14,346 bases of DNA from CAYLOP01 sp964385305 (GTDB lineage: Bacteria; Chloroflexota; Anaerolineae; Anaerolineales; E44-bin32), in the NCBI GenBank assembly GCA_964385305.1, contig CAYLOP010000075.1, forward strand, positions 1 to 14,346, written 5' to 3'. The position numbers were made by a program, and so were the translations under genes. The notes under the pieces are model-generated. The model made no database searches. It was not told the DNA's origin and saw only the letters and a list, made by a program, of their open reading frames with translations. Below, piece after piece: positions 6,623 to 13,767 of this stretch (within the stretch, counting starts at the first letter, position 1; each line of letters begins with the position of its first letter).

Positions 6623-7309
6623 ATGAAACTTTCAATCGTGATACCTGTTTACAACGAGCGTAATACCATTGAGGAGATTCTCGGCCGCGTCGAGAGTACA
6701 GGTCTTGCCGATGAGATCATTATCGTCGATGATGGTTCTGTTGACGGAACACGCGAATTTCTTCTTAACCTCGCTCCTCAACATCCGAAGATGCATCTTA
6801 TCCTTCACGAAATAAACCAAGGCAAAGGTGCTGCAGTCCGTACAGGGATCAAAGCTTCAACGCTTGATCTCGTACTAATCCAAGATGCCGACCTTGAATA
6901 TGATCCACGAGATTACGCATCATTGTTGAAGCCTATCGAAGAGGGCATGGCGGATGTAGTATACGGTTCCCGATTTCTTGGCGCACCTCGCGGATCAACA
7001 ATGTTTTGGCACATGGTCGCGAACAAACTGCTCACACTATTCACCAATATTCTATTTAACAGCATTCTTTCCGATATGGAGACAGGCTACAAAGTCTTCA
7101 AACGTGAGATCATTCAAGCGATCCCACTCCGCTCTCAAAGGTTTAATTTTGAGCCGGAAATAACCGCTAAGCTGTTGAAGCGTCGAGTCCGCATTTTCGA
7201 AGTTCCGATCTCCTTCAACCCTCGAGAATACTCGGAGGGTAAAAAGATTGGTCTTATGGACGCCTTCGAGGCTGTTTGGTCGCTGATAAAATATCGATTT
7301 ATTGACTAG
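6623..7309 (+). CDS. Family 2 glycosyltransferase, dolichol-phosphate-mannose synthase-like
   Basis: 228 residues from the ATG at 6623. A TTG at 6587 would add 12 residues but overlaps the predicted promoter and leaves the GT2 fold start (KLSIVIPVYNE) displaced, so the ATG is preferred. The GT-A fold shows VDDGS (35-39) for nucleotide binding and QDADLEYDP (87-95) with the DxD-type metal site. DPM1-like signatures are SDMETGYKVFK (150-160), FEPEITAKL (176-184) and EGKKIG (205-210). There is no C-terminal TM segment, as in the soluble DPM1 subclass. It likely moves a sugar from a nucleotide donor to a polyprenyl-phosphate carrier at the inner face of the membrane, for later use in protein or envelope glycosylation; donor and acceptor are inferred from family only. 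Its stop lies 4 bp from the end of the convergent recJ. Confidence 0.92.
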   Translation: MKLSIVIPVYNERNTIEEILGRVESTGLADEIIIVDDGSVDGTREFLLNLAPQHPKMHLILHEINQGKGAAVRTGIKASTLDLVLIQDADLEYDPRDYASLLKPIEEGMADVVYGSRFLGAPRGSTMFWHMVANKLLTLFTNILFNSILSDMETGYKVFKREIIQAIPLRSQRFNFEPEITAKLLKRRVRIFEVPISFNPREYSEGKKIGLMDAFEAVWSLIKYRFID

Positions 7310-7313
7310 TACA

Positions 7314-9041
7314 TCATTCCATCCAAACAGTTAAATGTGGATTACTGAACGATCCCGCAGGTCGAATGTCTATGATGTTCAGCTCTAAGGTTGACACTCC
7401 CCAATAATCATTCCTTTCCAGTCGATAAACCACGTCTACCCGATCAGGTAGGGATCCGCATAAATCTCCCAACCGAAAAGCGATTGCGTCAAACATCACC
7501 TGATCCTGGACCAGGGTTAACTTAAGATGCTTTCTTTCTTTCCCCACTTGACGCTTACTCTGAACTAGAACATCCTGTGCTGCAAAGACAGCCGAGGGAT
7601 TACCGTTTCCACATGGCTGCAATGTATCAATGAATTGCATAAGCTGCTCGTCTATTTGATTGAACGTTACCTCGGCATCAATCTCGATCTCTGGATGCAG
7701 CTTCTCCTCTTCTAATTCGACCTTAGCCAAATCGTGTAAGCGTTCTCTAAGAGGCTCTACGTTAGCGTTGAGAACCGAGAAGCCTGCTGCTGCTGCATGC
7801 CCTCCGTATCTCTCTAGCAAATCTGCACATGCATCTAACGCACGAGCTAGATGGAAACCCGGAATGCTTCTTCCAGATGCACGTGTATGAGTGCTTCCTG
7901 ACGTGGCCACAAAACTTGGCCTGTAATATCTTTCTGTAAGCCTCGAAGCAGCCAGGCCAAGTATTCCCTCATTGAATTCAGGATCAACGGCAAAGATTAT
8001 GAGCGGCGGCTTTCCTTCCCCAACACCTAGTTCACGTGCTTTATCAACCGTTTCCATCGTAATCTTTTGTCGATCGCGATTGATGCCATCTAGCTTAGCT
8101 GCTAAGCGCTTCGCACGCGCAAACTCGGGCTCGATAAGGAGTCGATAAGCCACATCCGCCGTCTCTATCCTGCCCGCCGCGTTCAGACGTGGGCCAATTC
8201 CATAACCGATCGTATTTGTCGTAAGTTTGCCGAGCTCATACTTAGATTCCTCGATCAGCGCCTGTAAACCTGTTTTTTTTGTTTGGTTCAGTACCACAAG
8301 TCCATGGCGCACCAATTCGCGATTTTCACCTCGCAAGATAACCAGATCTGCTACCGTGCCGATAGCGACGAGATCCAAATCATCGGCGGGCTCAGGGCGA
8401 TCCATCGCTATACATAGTCCGTGAGCCAGCTTATAGGCTAATCCTACTCCTGCAAGATGTTTAAATGGGTATGTATCTCCATCCTGCTTGGGATTGATTA
8501 AAGCAATCCCAGCTGGAATTTCCTCTCCTGGAAAGTGATGGTCTGTGATAATAACATCAAGACCTATCGAGCTTGCATGTTTAACCTCTTCAACGGCGCG
8601 CACACCACAATCTACAGTGATGACGAGAGATGCACCCTCCTTACGGATGTGAGTAAGCGCTTTCTGATTGAGGCCATACCCTTCTTCAAAGCGGTCCGGG
8701 ATGTAATGCTCAACTAGGCCTCCCATCCCGCGGATACGCCCTGTCAGCAAAGCGGTCGCCGTTATCCCATCAGCGTCGTAATCCCCATAGACGACGATTT
8801 TCTCGCCGCCTGCGATTGCCATCTTTATCCGCTGAATGGCTTCTTCCATTCCTCGTAGCAAGAATGGATCACCAAATGCAATTGATTCACCATTAATGAA
8901 CGCATGAGCTTCCTGTGACGTCTTTACGCCGCGATGGTAGAGAATATTCTGTTGGATGGTTGTGAATCCACCTAATTCGTTACGCACATGTGCTGGAATC
9001 TCTCTGGCGATTTTCCACCTTTTATTCAACGTCTGCCTCAA
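7314..9041 (-). CDS. recJ: Single-stranded-DNA-specific 5'-3' exonuclease RecJ
   Basis: 575 residues, close to the usual bacterial length. DHH phosphoesterase motifs are complete: GDYDADG (86-92), VDCG (143-146), DHH (167-169), and GTVADL (228-233). The DHHA1 domain has RASGRSIPGFHL (387-398) and GGHAAAAGFS (413-422). A C-terminal OB-fold region (about 455-560) binds ssDNA. The enzyme degrades ssDNA 5' to 3' in recombination and mismatch or base-excision repair, in the cytoplasm. The start is a TTG: no ATG lies in frame before an upstream in-frame TGA, and AGGA sits 7 bp ahead. An out-of-frame ATG-AAT-TGA overlaps this start. An 8-A run (8273-8280) in the gene does not break the frame. It runs alone, divergent from fmt and convergent with the glycosyltransferase. 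Confidence 0.97.
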   Translation of the reverse strand: MRQTLNKRWKIAREIPAHVRNELGGFTTIQQNILYHRGVKTSQEAHAFINGESIAFGDPFLLRGMEEAIQRIKMAIAGGEKIVVYGDYDADGITATALLTGRIRGMGGLVEHYIPDRFEEGYGLNQKALTHIRKEGASLVITVDCGVRAVEEVKHASSIGLDVIITDHHFPGEEIPAGIALINPKQDGDTYPFKHLAGVGLAYKLAHGLCIAMDRPEPADDLDLVAIGTVADLVILRGENRELVRHGLVVLNQTKKTGLQALIEESKYELGKLTTNTIGYGIGPRLNAAGRIETADVAYRLLIEPEFARAKRLAAKLDGINRDRQKITMETVDKARELGVGEGKPPLIIFAVDPEFNEGILGLAASRLTERYYRPSFVATSGSTHTRASGRSIPGFHLARALDACADLLERYGGHAAAAGFSVLNANVEPLRERLHDLAKVELEEEKLHPEIEIDAEVTFNQIDEQLMQFIDTLQPCGNGNPSAVFAAQDVLVQSKRQVGKERKHLKLTLVQDQVMFDAIAFRLGDLCGSLPDRVDVVYRLERNDYWGVSTLELNIIDIRPAGSFSNPHLTVWME

Positions 9042-9182
9042 TTCATAGTCCTGGGTTAATTTATTGCATCAAACTCGCGCTCCGTTTTTCCCCTCATTCT
9101 TTACATTGCACGTCTTTCCCCCTGAGTGCATATTGTAACCCGAACGCGCACCCTCTATTCATCGAGATTGCCTTCTGGAAGC

Positions 9183-9203
9183 ACCCTCGAAAGGGTTTAA
9201 CCC
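9183..9203. repeat. Two overlapping inverted repeats, possible operator
   Basis: ACCCT-CGAA-AGGGT (9183-9196) shares its right arm with GGGTT-T-AACCC (9193-9203), so the central GGGT can pair with either side. The second palindrome overlaps the predicted -35 of fmt. A binding protein or DNA/RNA structure is possible; the site lies upstream of the predicted transcript start, so a DNA operator is more likely than a riboswitch. Confidence 0.45.
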
Positions 9204-9225
9204 AAAATCTGGATCGTGATAGGAT
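9197..9225 (+). promoter_or_regulatory. Candidate promoter for fmt-glpK-GNAT, leaderless type
   Basis: TTAACC (9197-9202, 4/6 to consensus), 17-bp spacer, TAGGAT (9220-9225). The -10 ends 6 bp before the fmt ATG, which has no Shine-Dalgarno site, so the mRNA likely starts at the initiation codon. Confidence 0.5.
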
Positions 9226-9231
9226 TATGTC

Positions 9232-10158
9232 ATGCGCATTGTCTTCATGGGATCACCCGAGTTTGCTATCCCATCTCTTGATATACTATGTCGCTCGTAT
9301 GAGATCGTTGGCATCGTCACCCAACCGGACCGTCCTGCTGGCCGCGGCCGTGCACTTCGTCCGTCTGCGGTGAAGTCATGGGGATTATCCAATAATGTTA
9401 AAATCATCGAACCGCAACAAGTAAAAGCGCCCGATGTCATCGATCAAATTAAAGCATGGGATCCGGACGCGATCATCGTAGCCGCTTATGGCCAAATCCT
9501 GTCCAAACCGTTGCTGGATCTCCCACCTCATGGCTGTCTTAATATCCATGCATCCCTTCTGCCACGATGGCGTGGCGCCGCACCTGTTCATGCCGCCATC
9601 CTCCATGGAGACCGTGTTACCGGCGTAACGATCATGCGTATGGATGAAGGCATGGATACAGGTCCTATCCTTTCACATCGAGAGCTGGAAATTCTTCCGG
9701 ATGAAACTTGTGGTGATCTATCAACCCGCCTATCCCTAGTAGGCGCTGAGCTTCTCATTGAAACTTTACCCGATTACTTCCTCGGAGATCTCCTTCCCAC
9801 CAGCCAGGACGATACCCAAGCCACTTACGCGCCCATGCTTAAAAAGTCGGATGGCGCGCTTGATTTCAACCTTTCCGCGGAACGCTTGGCTCGCCAGGTT
9901 CGCGCGTATGAGCCGTGGCCCGGAGCGTTTTTCTATTGGAATGATCGCAGGATCGTTGTCCGAAAGGCCTGCGCCCTCCCAGGGGATAATGTGCCGGGAT
10001 TCGTGAGTGTCACCCTTGATGGTTTCCCTGCCATCTATACATCCACCGGAGCCCTCAAGCTCGATCTTGTTCAACCAGCGGGGAAAGATGTCATGCCAGG
10101 AGATGCTTATCTGAGGGGCGCAAAGAAGATGCTCGGCGATAATTTGATTGCATCCTAA
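9232..10158 (+). CDS. fmt: Methionyl-tRNA formyltransferase
   Basis: 308 residues, typical of the family. It formylates the amino group of initiator Met-tRNA using 10-formyltetrahydrofolate. The N-terminal formyltransferase domain opens with MRIVFMGSPEFA, and QPDRPAGRG (31-39) is the usual early loop. Catalytic residues are Asn104, His106 and Asp142, set around the SLLPRWRGAAP signature (108-118). The C-terminal OB-like domain (about 205-308) contacts tRNA and retains RAYEPWPGAFF. The gene is usually next to def, which is absent here. Instead it leads a run with glpK 14 bp downstream. There is no Shine-Dalgarno site, and a -10-like element lies 6 bp ahead of the ATG. Confidence 0.97.
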   Translation: MRIVFMGSPEFAIPSLDILCRSYEIVGIVTQPDRPAGRGRALRPSAVKSWGLSNNVKIIEPQQVKAPDVIDQIKAWDPDAIIVAAYGQILSKPLLDLPPHGCLNIHASLLPRWRGAAPVHAAILHGDRVTGVTIMRMDEGMDTGPILSHRELEILPDETCGDLSTRLSLVGAELLIETLPDYFLGDLLPTSQDDTQATYAPMLKKSDGALDFNLSAERLARQVRAYEPWPGAFFYWNDRRIVVRKACALPGDNVPGFVSVTLDGFPAIYTSTGALKLDLVQPAGKDVMPGDAYLRGAKKMLGDNLIAS

Positions 10159-10172
10159 CAAGGAACGCCTGC

Positions 10173-11675
10173 ATGAAAGCTCACATCCTCGCACTTGACC
10201 AAGGCACTACATCTTCCCGCGCAATGCTCTTTGATGAAAGCGGTGAGATCGTCGCGCAAGCCCAGCAAGAATTCGAGCAAATCTACCCGCAACCCGGTTG
10301 GGTTGAACACGATCCGGAAGCAATCTGGTCCTCTCAACTTGATACAATGCGTGCTGTTCTAGACCGGGCGAATCTGAAACCTGAGCAAATCGCCGCGGTT
10401 GGCTTGACCAATCAGCGCGAGACGACAATCGTTTGGGACAGGAAGACGGGCGCGCCCATCCACAATGCCATTGTTTGGCAATGCCGGCGCACGGCGTCTC
10501 TCTGTGAACGTTTAAAAGCAGCGGGGCTCGAGCACTCAATTCAGGAGAAAACCGGCTTAGTTCTGGACGCGTATTTCTCTGGAACGAAGCTCATGTGGCT
10601 TCTTGATAACGTGCCCGGCGCGCGTGCGTTAGCCGAACAAGGAAAGCTGGCATTTGGTACGGTTGACACTTTCCTCCTTTGGCGATTGTCCGGCGGCAAG
10701 ATTCATGTCACCGACGCCTCGAATGCTTCTCGTACCATGCTCTTCAATATCCACACGCAGACATGGGATGAGGAGATTCTCGAACAACTCGGCATACCCT
10801 CCGGAATTTTGCCTGATGTGTGCCCTTCTTCGTACATCTATGGGAGGATGGACCCTGAACTTCTAGGCATTGCAATTCCCTTAGCTGGCATCGCAGGCGA
10901 TCAGCAAGCCGCCCTTTTTGGTCAGGCTTGCTATGAACGCGGCATGGTTAAAAACACTTACGGTACTGGCTGTTTTCTTCTCTTGAATACGGGCGACCGA
11001 GCTGTCAAATCCAAATCGGGCTTGCTCACTACAATAGGATGGAAGCTTGATTTGCATAATCCACCTACCTACGCGCTTGAGGGAAGCGTATTTATTGCCG
11101 GCGCCGCCGTACAATGGCTTCGTGACGAGCTTGGGCTCATCGCTCATAGTCCTGAAATCGAAAATCTCGCCTTAACTGTCGAAGATAACGGCGGCGTGTA
11201 CCTTGTTCCGGCTTTCGTAGGTCTCGGTGCACCCTATTGGGACCCTTACGCTAGAGGCACGATCCTAGGTCTGACCCGCGGCTCAAAGTCCGCCCATCTT
11301 GCACGCGCCGCGCTTGAGTCTATTGCGTATCAAACGCGTGACGTCCTTGAAGCGATGAAGGAGGATTCGGGCATCAACTTAAAAGCATTGCGCGTGGATG
11401 GCGGCGCAGCGCGCAATGACCTTCTCATGCAGTTTCAAGCAGATATCCTGGGTGTACCTGTCCAGCGTCCAGCCATCGTTGAGACCACCGGTCTAGGTGC
11501 TGCATTTCTTGCTGGGCTTGCCGTCGGCGTATGGCCTTCCACGGATGTGCTTGCGGACTTATGGCGTACTGAAAGGGTATTTACGCCATCGATGTCTATA
11601 GATCAACGTAATTCGCTTTATCTTGATTGGAAGAGAGCTGTTGAACGAAGCCAAGGCTGGGCTCGCTCCGAGTAA
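10173..11675 (+). CDS. glpK: Glycerol kinase
   Basis: 500 residues, FGGY kinase family, close in length and motifs to Escherichia coli GlpK. It converts glycerol and ATP to sn-glycerol-3-phosphate in the cytoplasm. Visible: ALDQGTTSSR (7-16), TNQRETT (79-85), the catalytic Asp243 in GIAGDQQAALFGQ, the signature GLGAPYWDPYARG, and DGGAARND in the ATP-binding C-terminal domain. The loop between VCPSSYIYG and the IAGDQQ block has no His, so control by HPr phosphorylation as in many Firmicutes GlpK proteins is not expected. AAGGA stands 8 bp before the ATG. It is 14 bp after fmt and 24 bp before the GNAT gene, indicating cotranscription. Confidence 0.98.
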   Translation: MKAHILALDQGTTSSRAMLFDESGEIVAQAQQEFEQIYPQPGWVEHDPEAIWSSQLDTMRAVLDRANLKPEQIAAVGLTNQRETTIVWDRKTGAPIHNAIVWQCRRTASLCERLKAAGLEHSIQEKTGLVLDAYFSGTKLMWLLDNVPGARALAEQGKLAFGTVDTFLLWRLSGGKIHVTDASNASRTMLFNIHTQTWDEEILEQLGIPSGILPDVCPSSYIYGRMDPELLGIAIPLAGIAGDQQAALFGQACYERGMVKNTYGTGCFLLLNTGDRAVKSKSGLLTTIGWKLDLHNPPTYALEGSVFIAGAAVQWLRDELGLIAHSPEIENLALTVEDNGGVYLVPAFVGLGAPYWDPYARGTILGLTRGSKSAHLARAALESIAYQTRDVLEAMKEDSGINLKALRVDGGAARNDLLMQFQADILGVPVQRPAIVETTGLGAAFLAGLAVGVWPSTDVLADLWRTERVFTPSMSIDQRNSLYLDWKRAVERSQGWARSE

Positions 11676-11699
11676 TTATCATTCCTTCTGGAGATCATC

Positions 11700-12137
11700 A
11701 TGAATTTGCAGATAATTCGAACACGTCACCCCCCTGTAACATTTATCGAACAGCTTGCTTTAATACATACCGAAGAAGGATTCCCAGCAACGTCTTCCGA
11801 CATCCGTCGAAGAATTGAGAATCTACCGCGCACCGATCGCTTACTCTTTGCGCTTGATGGCGAAACCTTACTCGGCTACGCCCACATTCGAATATCCGGC
11901 GACTTGCTCAACGATGAGACATCCGAGTTGGTAAGCATCTTTGTTCGCCAAAATTTTCAAGGGCGCAATGTTGGGCGCCAGCTTGTGAATGCGGCAGAAA
12001 CATGGGCTCGCGAATCCGGTAGCACTCGCCTGTTGTTTCGACTCGATGCAAACCTAAGCGACACAAAACCCTTTTTCAGTTCCCTTGGCTTTGAACATAC
12101 CGCCACATGTCTCGAATTCATCCATAAGCTAAACTAG
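11700..12137 (+). CDS. GNAT-family N-acetyltransferase
   Basis: 145 residues forming a single GNAT domain. Strand beta4 SELVSIFV (76-83) leads into the acetyl-CoA pyrophosphate loop QGRNVGRQL (87-95), which matches the Q/R-x-x-G-x-G pattern loosely, and a C-terminal FFSSLGFEHT (125-134) typical of the fold. It should transfer an acetyl group from acetyl-CoA to an amine; the substrate is not recognisable. GGAG lies 6 bp ahead of ATG. It sits between glpK and glpA, so it may be cotranscribed with fmt-glpK, but no functional link to glycerol use is evident. Confidence 0.88.
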   Translation: MNLQIIRTRHPPVTFIEQLALIHTEEGFPATSSDIRRRIENLPRTDRLLFALDGETLLGYAHIRISGDLLNDETSELVSIFVRQNFQGRNVGRQLVNAAETWARESGSTRLLFRLDANLSDTKPFFSSLGFEHTATCLEFIHKLN

Positions 12138-12176
12138 ACTTTATACCAATCGCGGGACGTCAATCCTTCTCATCCG

Positions 12177-12204
12177 TTGACACGATCCTAATCTATGGCA
12201 CAAT
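12177..12204 (+). promoter_or_regulatory. Candidate promoter of glpAB
   Basis: A perfect -35 TTGACA (12177-12182), a 16-bp spacer and CACAAT (12199-12204, 4/6 to consensus) in the 76-bp gap after the GNAT gene. Transcription would start about 2-3 nt before the glpA ATG, a nearly leaderless mRNA. No intrinsic terminator separates it from the upstream genes, so read-through from fmt is also possible. Confidence 0.5.
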
Positions 12205-12213
12205 GTCTTGATA

Positions 12214-13767
12214 ATGCCCACGTTTTCGACACAACTCCTTATTATCGGTGGAGGCGCAACAGGCTTGGGAATCGCCTTGGATGCATGCCTTCGTGGGTTC
12301 AAGGTCGTGCTTGTCGAGCAATCGGATCTCGGCCAAGGCACCTCCGGACGCTATCATGGCTTGCTTCATTCAGGTGGCCGCTACGTCATTTCTGATCCCC
12401 CATCTGCAAGAGATTGTGCGTCAGAGAACGAAATCCTTCACAGAATTGCTCCACATGCCATTGAAGACACAGGCGGAATGTTCATCTCAACTAAGTCTGA
12501 TCCGGTTGACTACCCGGAGGAGTGGCTTGCTGCCTGTAGACGCTGTGGCGTTCCAACAGAAGAGATCTCTCCCGCCAATGCGCTAAATCAAGAACCCGCT
12601 CTCAACCCGCATATCACTCGCGTTTTTCACGTCCGTGATGCCTCGCTTGACTCCTTTGATCTCCTTCATGCTATTACAGATGCTATTCGAAGTGCGGGTG
12701 GTGAAGTGTGGCTCAAGCACCAAGTCGAAGCATTGCGAATGCAAAGTGGCCGCGTTCTCTGCGCCGATGTTATCGATCGAGCAACACAAGTTAAGAAACA
12801 AATCCACGCCGAGTTATTCATCAACGCCGCCGGTCCGTGGGCGAGTGATGTGGCCATCATGGCTGGAGCTCAGGCTCCTATTTCGTTGGGCAAGGGCACC
12901 ATGATCGCCCTGGCCACGCGCCCTGTTCATACCGTTCTGAATCGCTGCAGGCCTCCCTCCGATGGAGATATCATCGTCCCTGTAGGCACTGTTGCTGTGC
13001 TTGGCACGACCAATGTGCTGGTCGATGGGCCAACGGATCTCGATATTACATCTTGGGAGATCGACTACATCCTTTCCCAAGGAGAAATCCTCATCCCTGA
13101 GCTGGCACGCCATAGGCCATTACGCGCCTGGGCGGGCATTCGTCCCCTCTACCGTCCTCCCCAAGCCACTAAAGAACACGTTTCAACGCTTTCTCGCGCG
13201 CATATCATCCTCGACCATGAGGAGCGAGAGGGTATTCAAGGCTTCATCAGTGTCATCGGCGGCAAGTTAACGACTTACCGTCTCATGGCAGAACAAACTG
13301 TTGACCTGATCTGTCAACATCTCGACATACACTCATCCTGCACTACTGCAGAAACCCCACTTGAACCGCACCGGCGGAAGCATTATCACCTCCCCGCCCG
13401 ACTTTCCTTGCTGCACGAAAAACCTGACTCGAGCGGGGTTATTTGTGAATGCGAGATCGTAACGCGCGCCATGATCGAAGATGCGTTACGAGAATCCTCA
13501 ACTGCAGACCTCGACGACATTCGGCGTGACTTGCGTTTGGGTATGGGGCCATGTCAGTCGGGTTTTTGTTCCTACCGAACAGCTGGCGTTCTGGCGGAGA
13601 TCTTACCTAACGTCGAACTAAACAATGTTTTAAGAGATTTCATTTTTAAGCGTTGGCGTGGTGTACGCCCTCTTGGATGGGGATATGGACTTCGTCAAAT
13701 GGAGCTAACACGACGCATCTACCTTGACTTACTGAATTTGCACCACCTTCCTGAGAAAGGTGAATGA
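12214..13767 (+). CDS. glpA: Anaerobic glycerol-3-phosphate dehydrogenase, subunit A
   Basis: 517 residues from the ATG at 12214; a TTG at 12208 would add only two residues and overlaps the presumed transcript start. This is the FAD flavoprotein subunit that oxidises sn-glycerol-3-phosphate to dihydroxyacetone phosphate. It shows the Rossmann FAD motif GGGATG (12-17), GTSGRYHGLLHSGGRY (42-57) for flavin/substrate contact, INAAGPW (203-209), and GGKLTTYR (349-356). The BFD-like [2Fe-2S] domain at the C-terminus has four Cys (411, 413, 447, 452) in ICECE and GMGPCQSGFC. This domain separates GlpA from the aerobic GlpD. It overlaps glpB by ATGA, so the A and B subunits are probably made by coupled translation. 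Confidence 0.97.
   Translation: MPTFSTQLLIIGGGATGLGIALDACLRGFKVVLVEQSDLGQGTSGRYHGLLHSGGRYVISDPPSARDCASENEILHRIAPHAIEDTGGMFISTKSDPVDYPEEWLAACRRCGVPTEEISPANALNQEPALNPHITRVFHVRDASLDSFDLLHAITDAIRSAGGEVWLKHQVEALRMQSGRVLCADVIDRATQVKKQIHAELFINAAGPWASDVAIMAGAQAPISLGKGTMIALATRPVHTVLNRCRPPSDGDIIVPVGTVAVLGTTNVLVDGPTDLDITSWEIDYILSQGEILIPELARHRPLRAWAGIRPLYRPPQATKEHVSTLSRAHIILDHEEREGIQGFISVIGGKLTTYRLMAEQTVDLICQHLDIHSSCTTAETPLEPHRRKHYHLPARLSLLHEKPDSSGVICECEIVTRAMIEDALRESSTADLDDIRRDLRLGMGPCQSGFCSYRTAGVLAEILPNVELNNVLRDFIFKRWRGVRPLGWGYGLRQMELTRRIYLDLLNLHHLPEKGE

Larger units (their letters stand above)
9042..9231. other. Divergent recJ-fmt intergenic region
   Basis: About 190 bp, no convincing small gene. It contains the fmt-side promoter and inverted repeats near 9183-9203, a direct repeat of GCACCCTC at 9148-9155 and 9181-9188 (33 bp apart, about three helical turns), and GGGTTAA at 9053-9059 just before recJ. 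No clear recJ promoter was found; only a weak AATAAA -10-like element is seen on the minus strand. Confidence 0.6.

Noticed and set aside
8273..8280. Run of eight T (A on the coding strand) in recJ, possible frameshift site
   Set aside because: The frame is intact on both sides, with all RecJ domains in one ORF, and no slippery-site stimulator is evident.
9183..9203. Riboswitch or terminator upstream of fmt
   Set aside because: The repeats lie upstream of the predicted transcription start and there is no T-run, so a DNA operator fits better.
8990..9373. 127-residue plus-strand ORF spanning the recJ-fmt gap
   Set aside because: It overlaps both recJ and fmt, and its sequence shows no family features; the gap is better explained as regulatory.
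12208..12213. TTG start for glpA
   Set aside because: It adds only two residues, and the ATG at 12214 fits the family start better.
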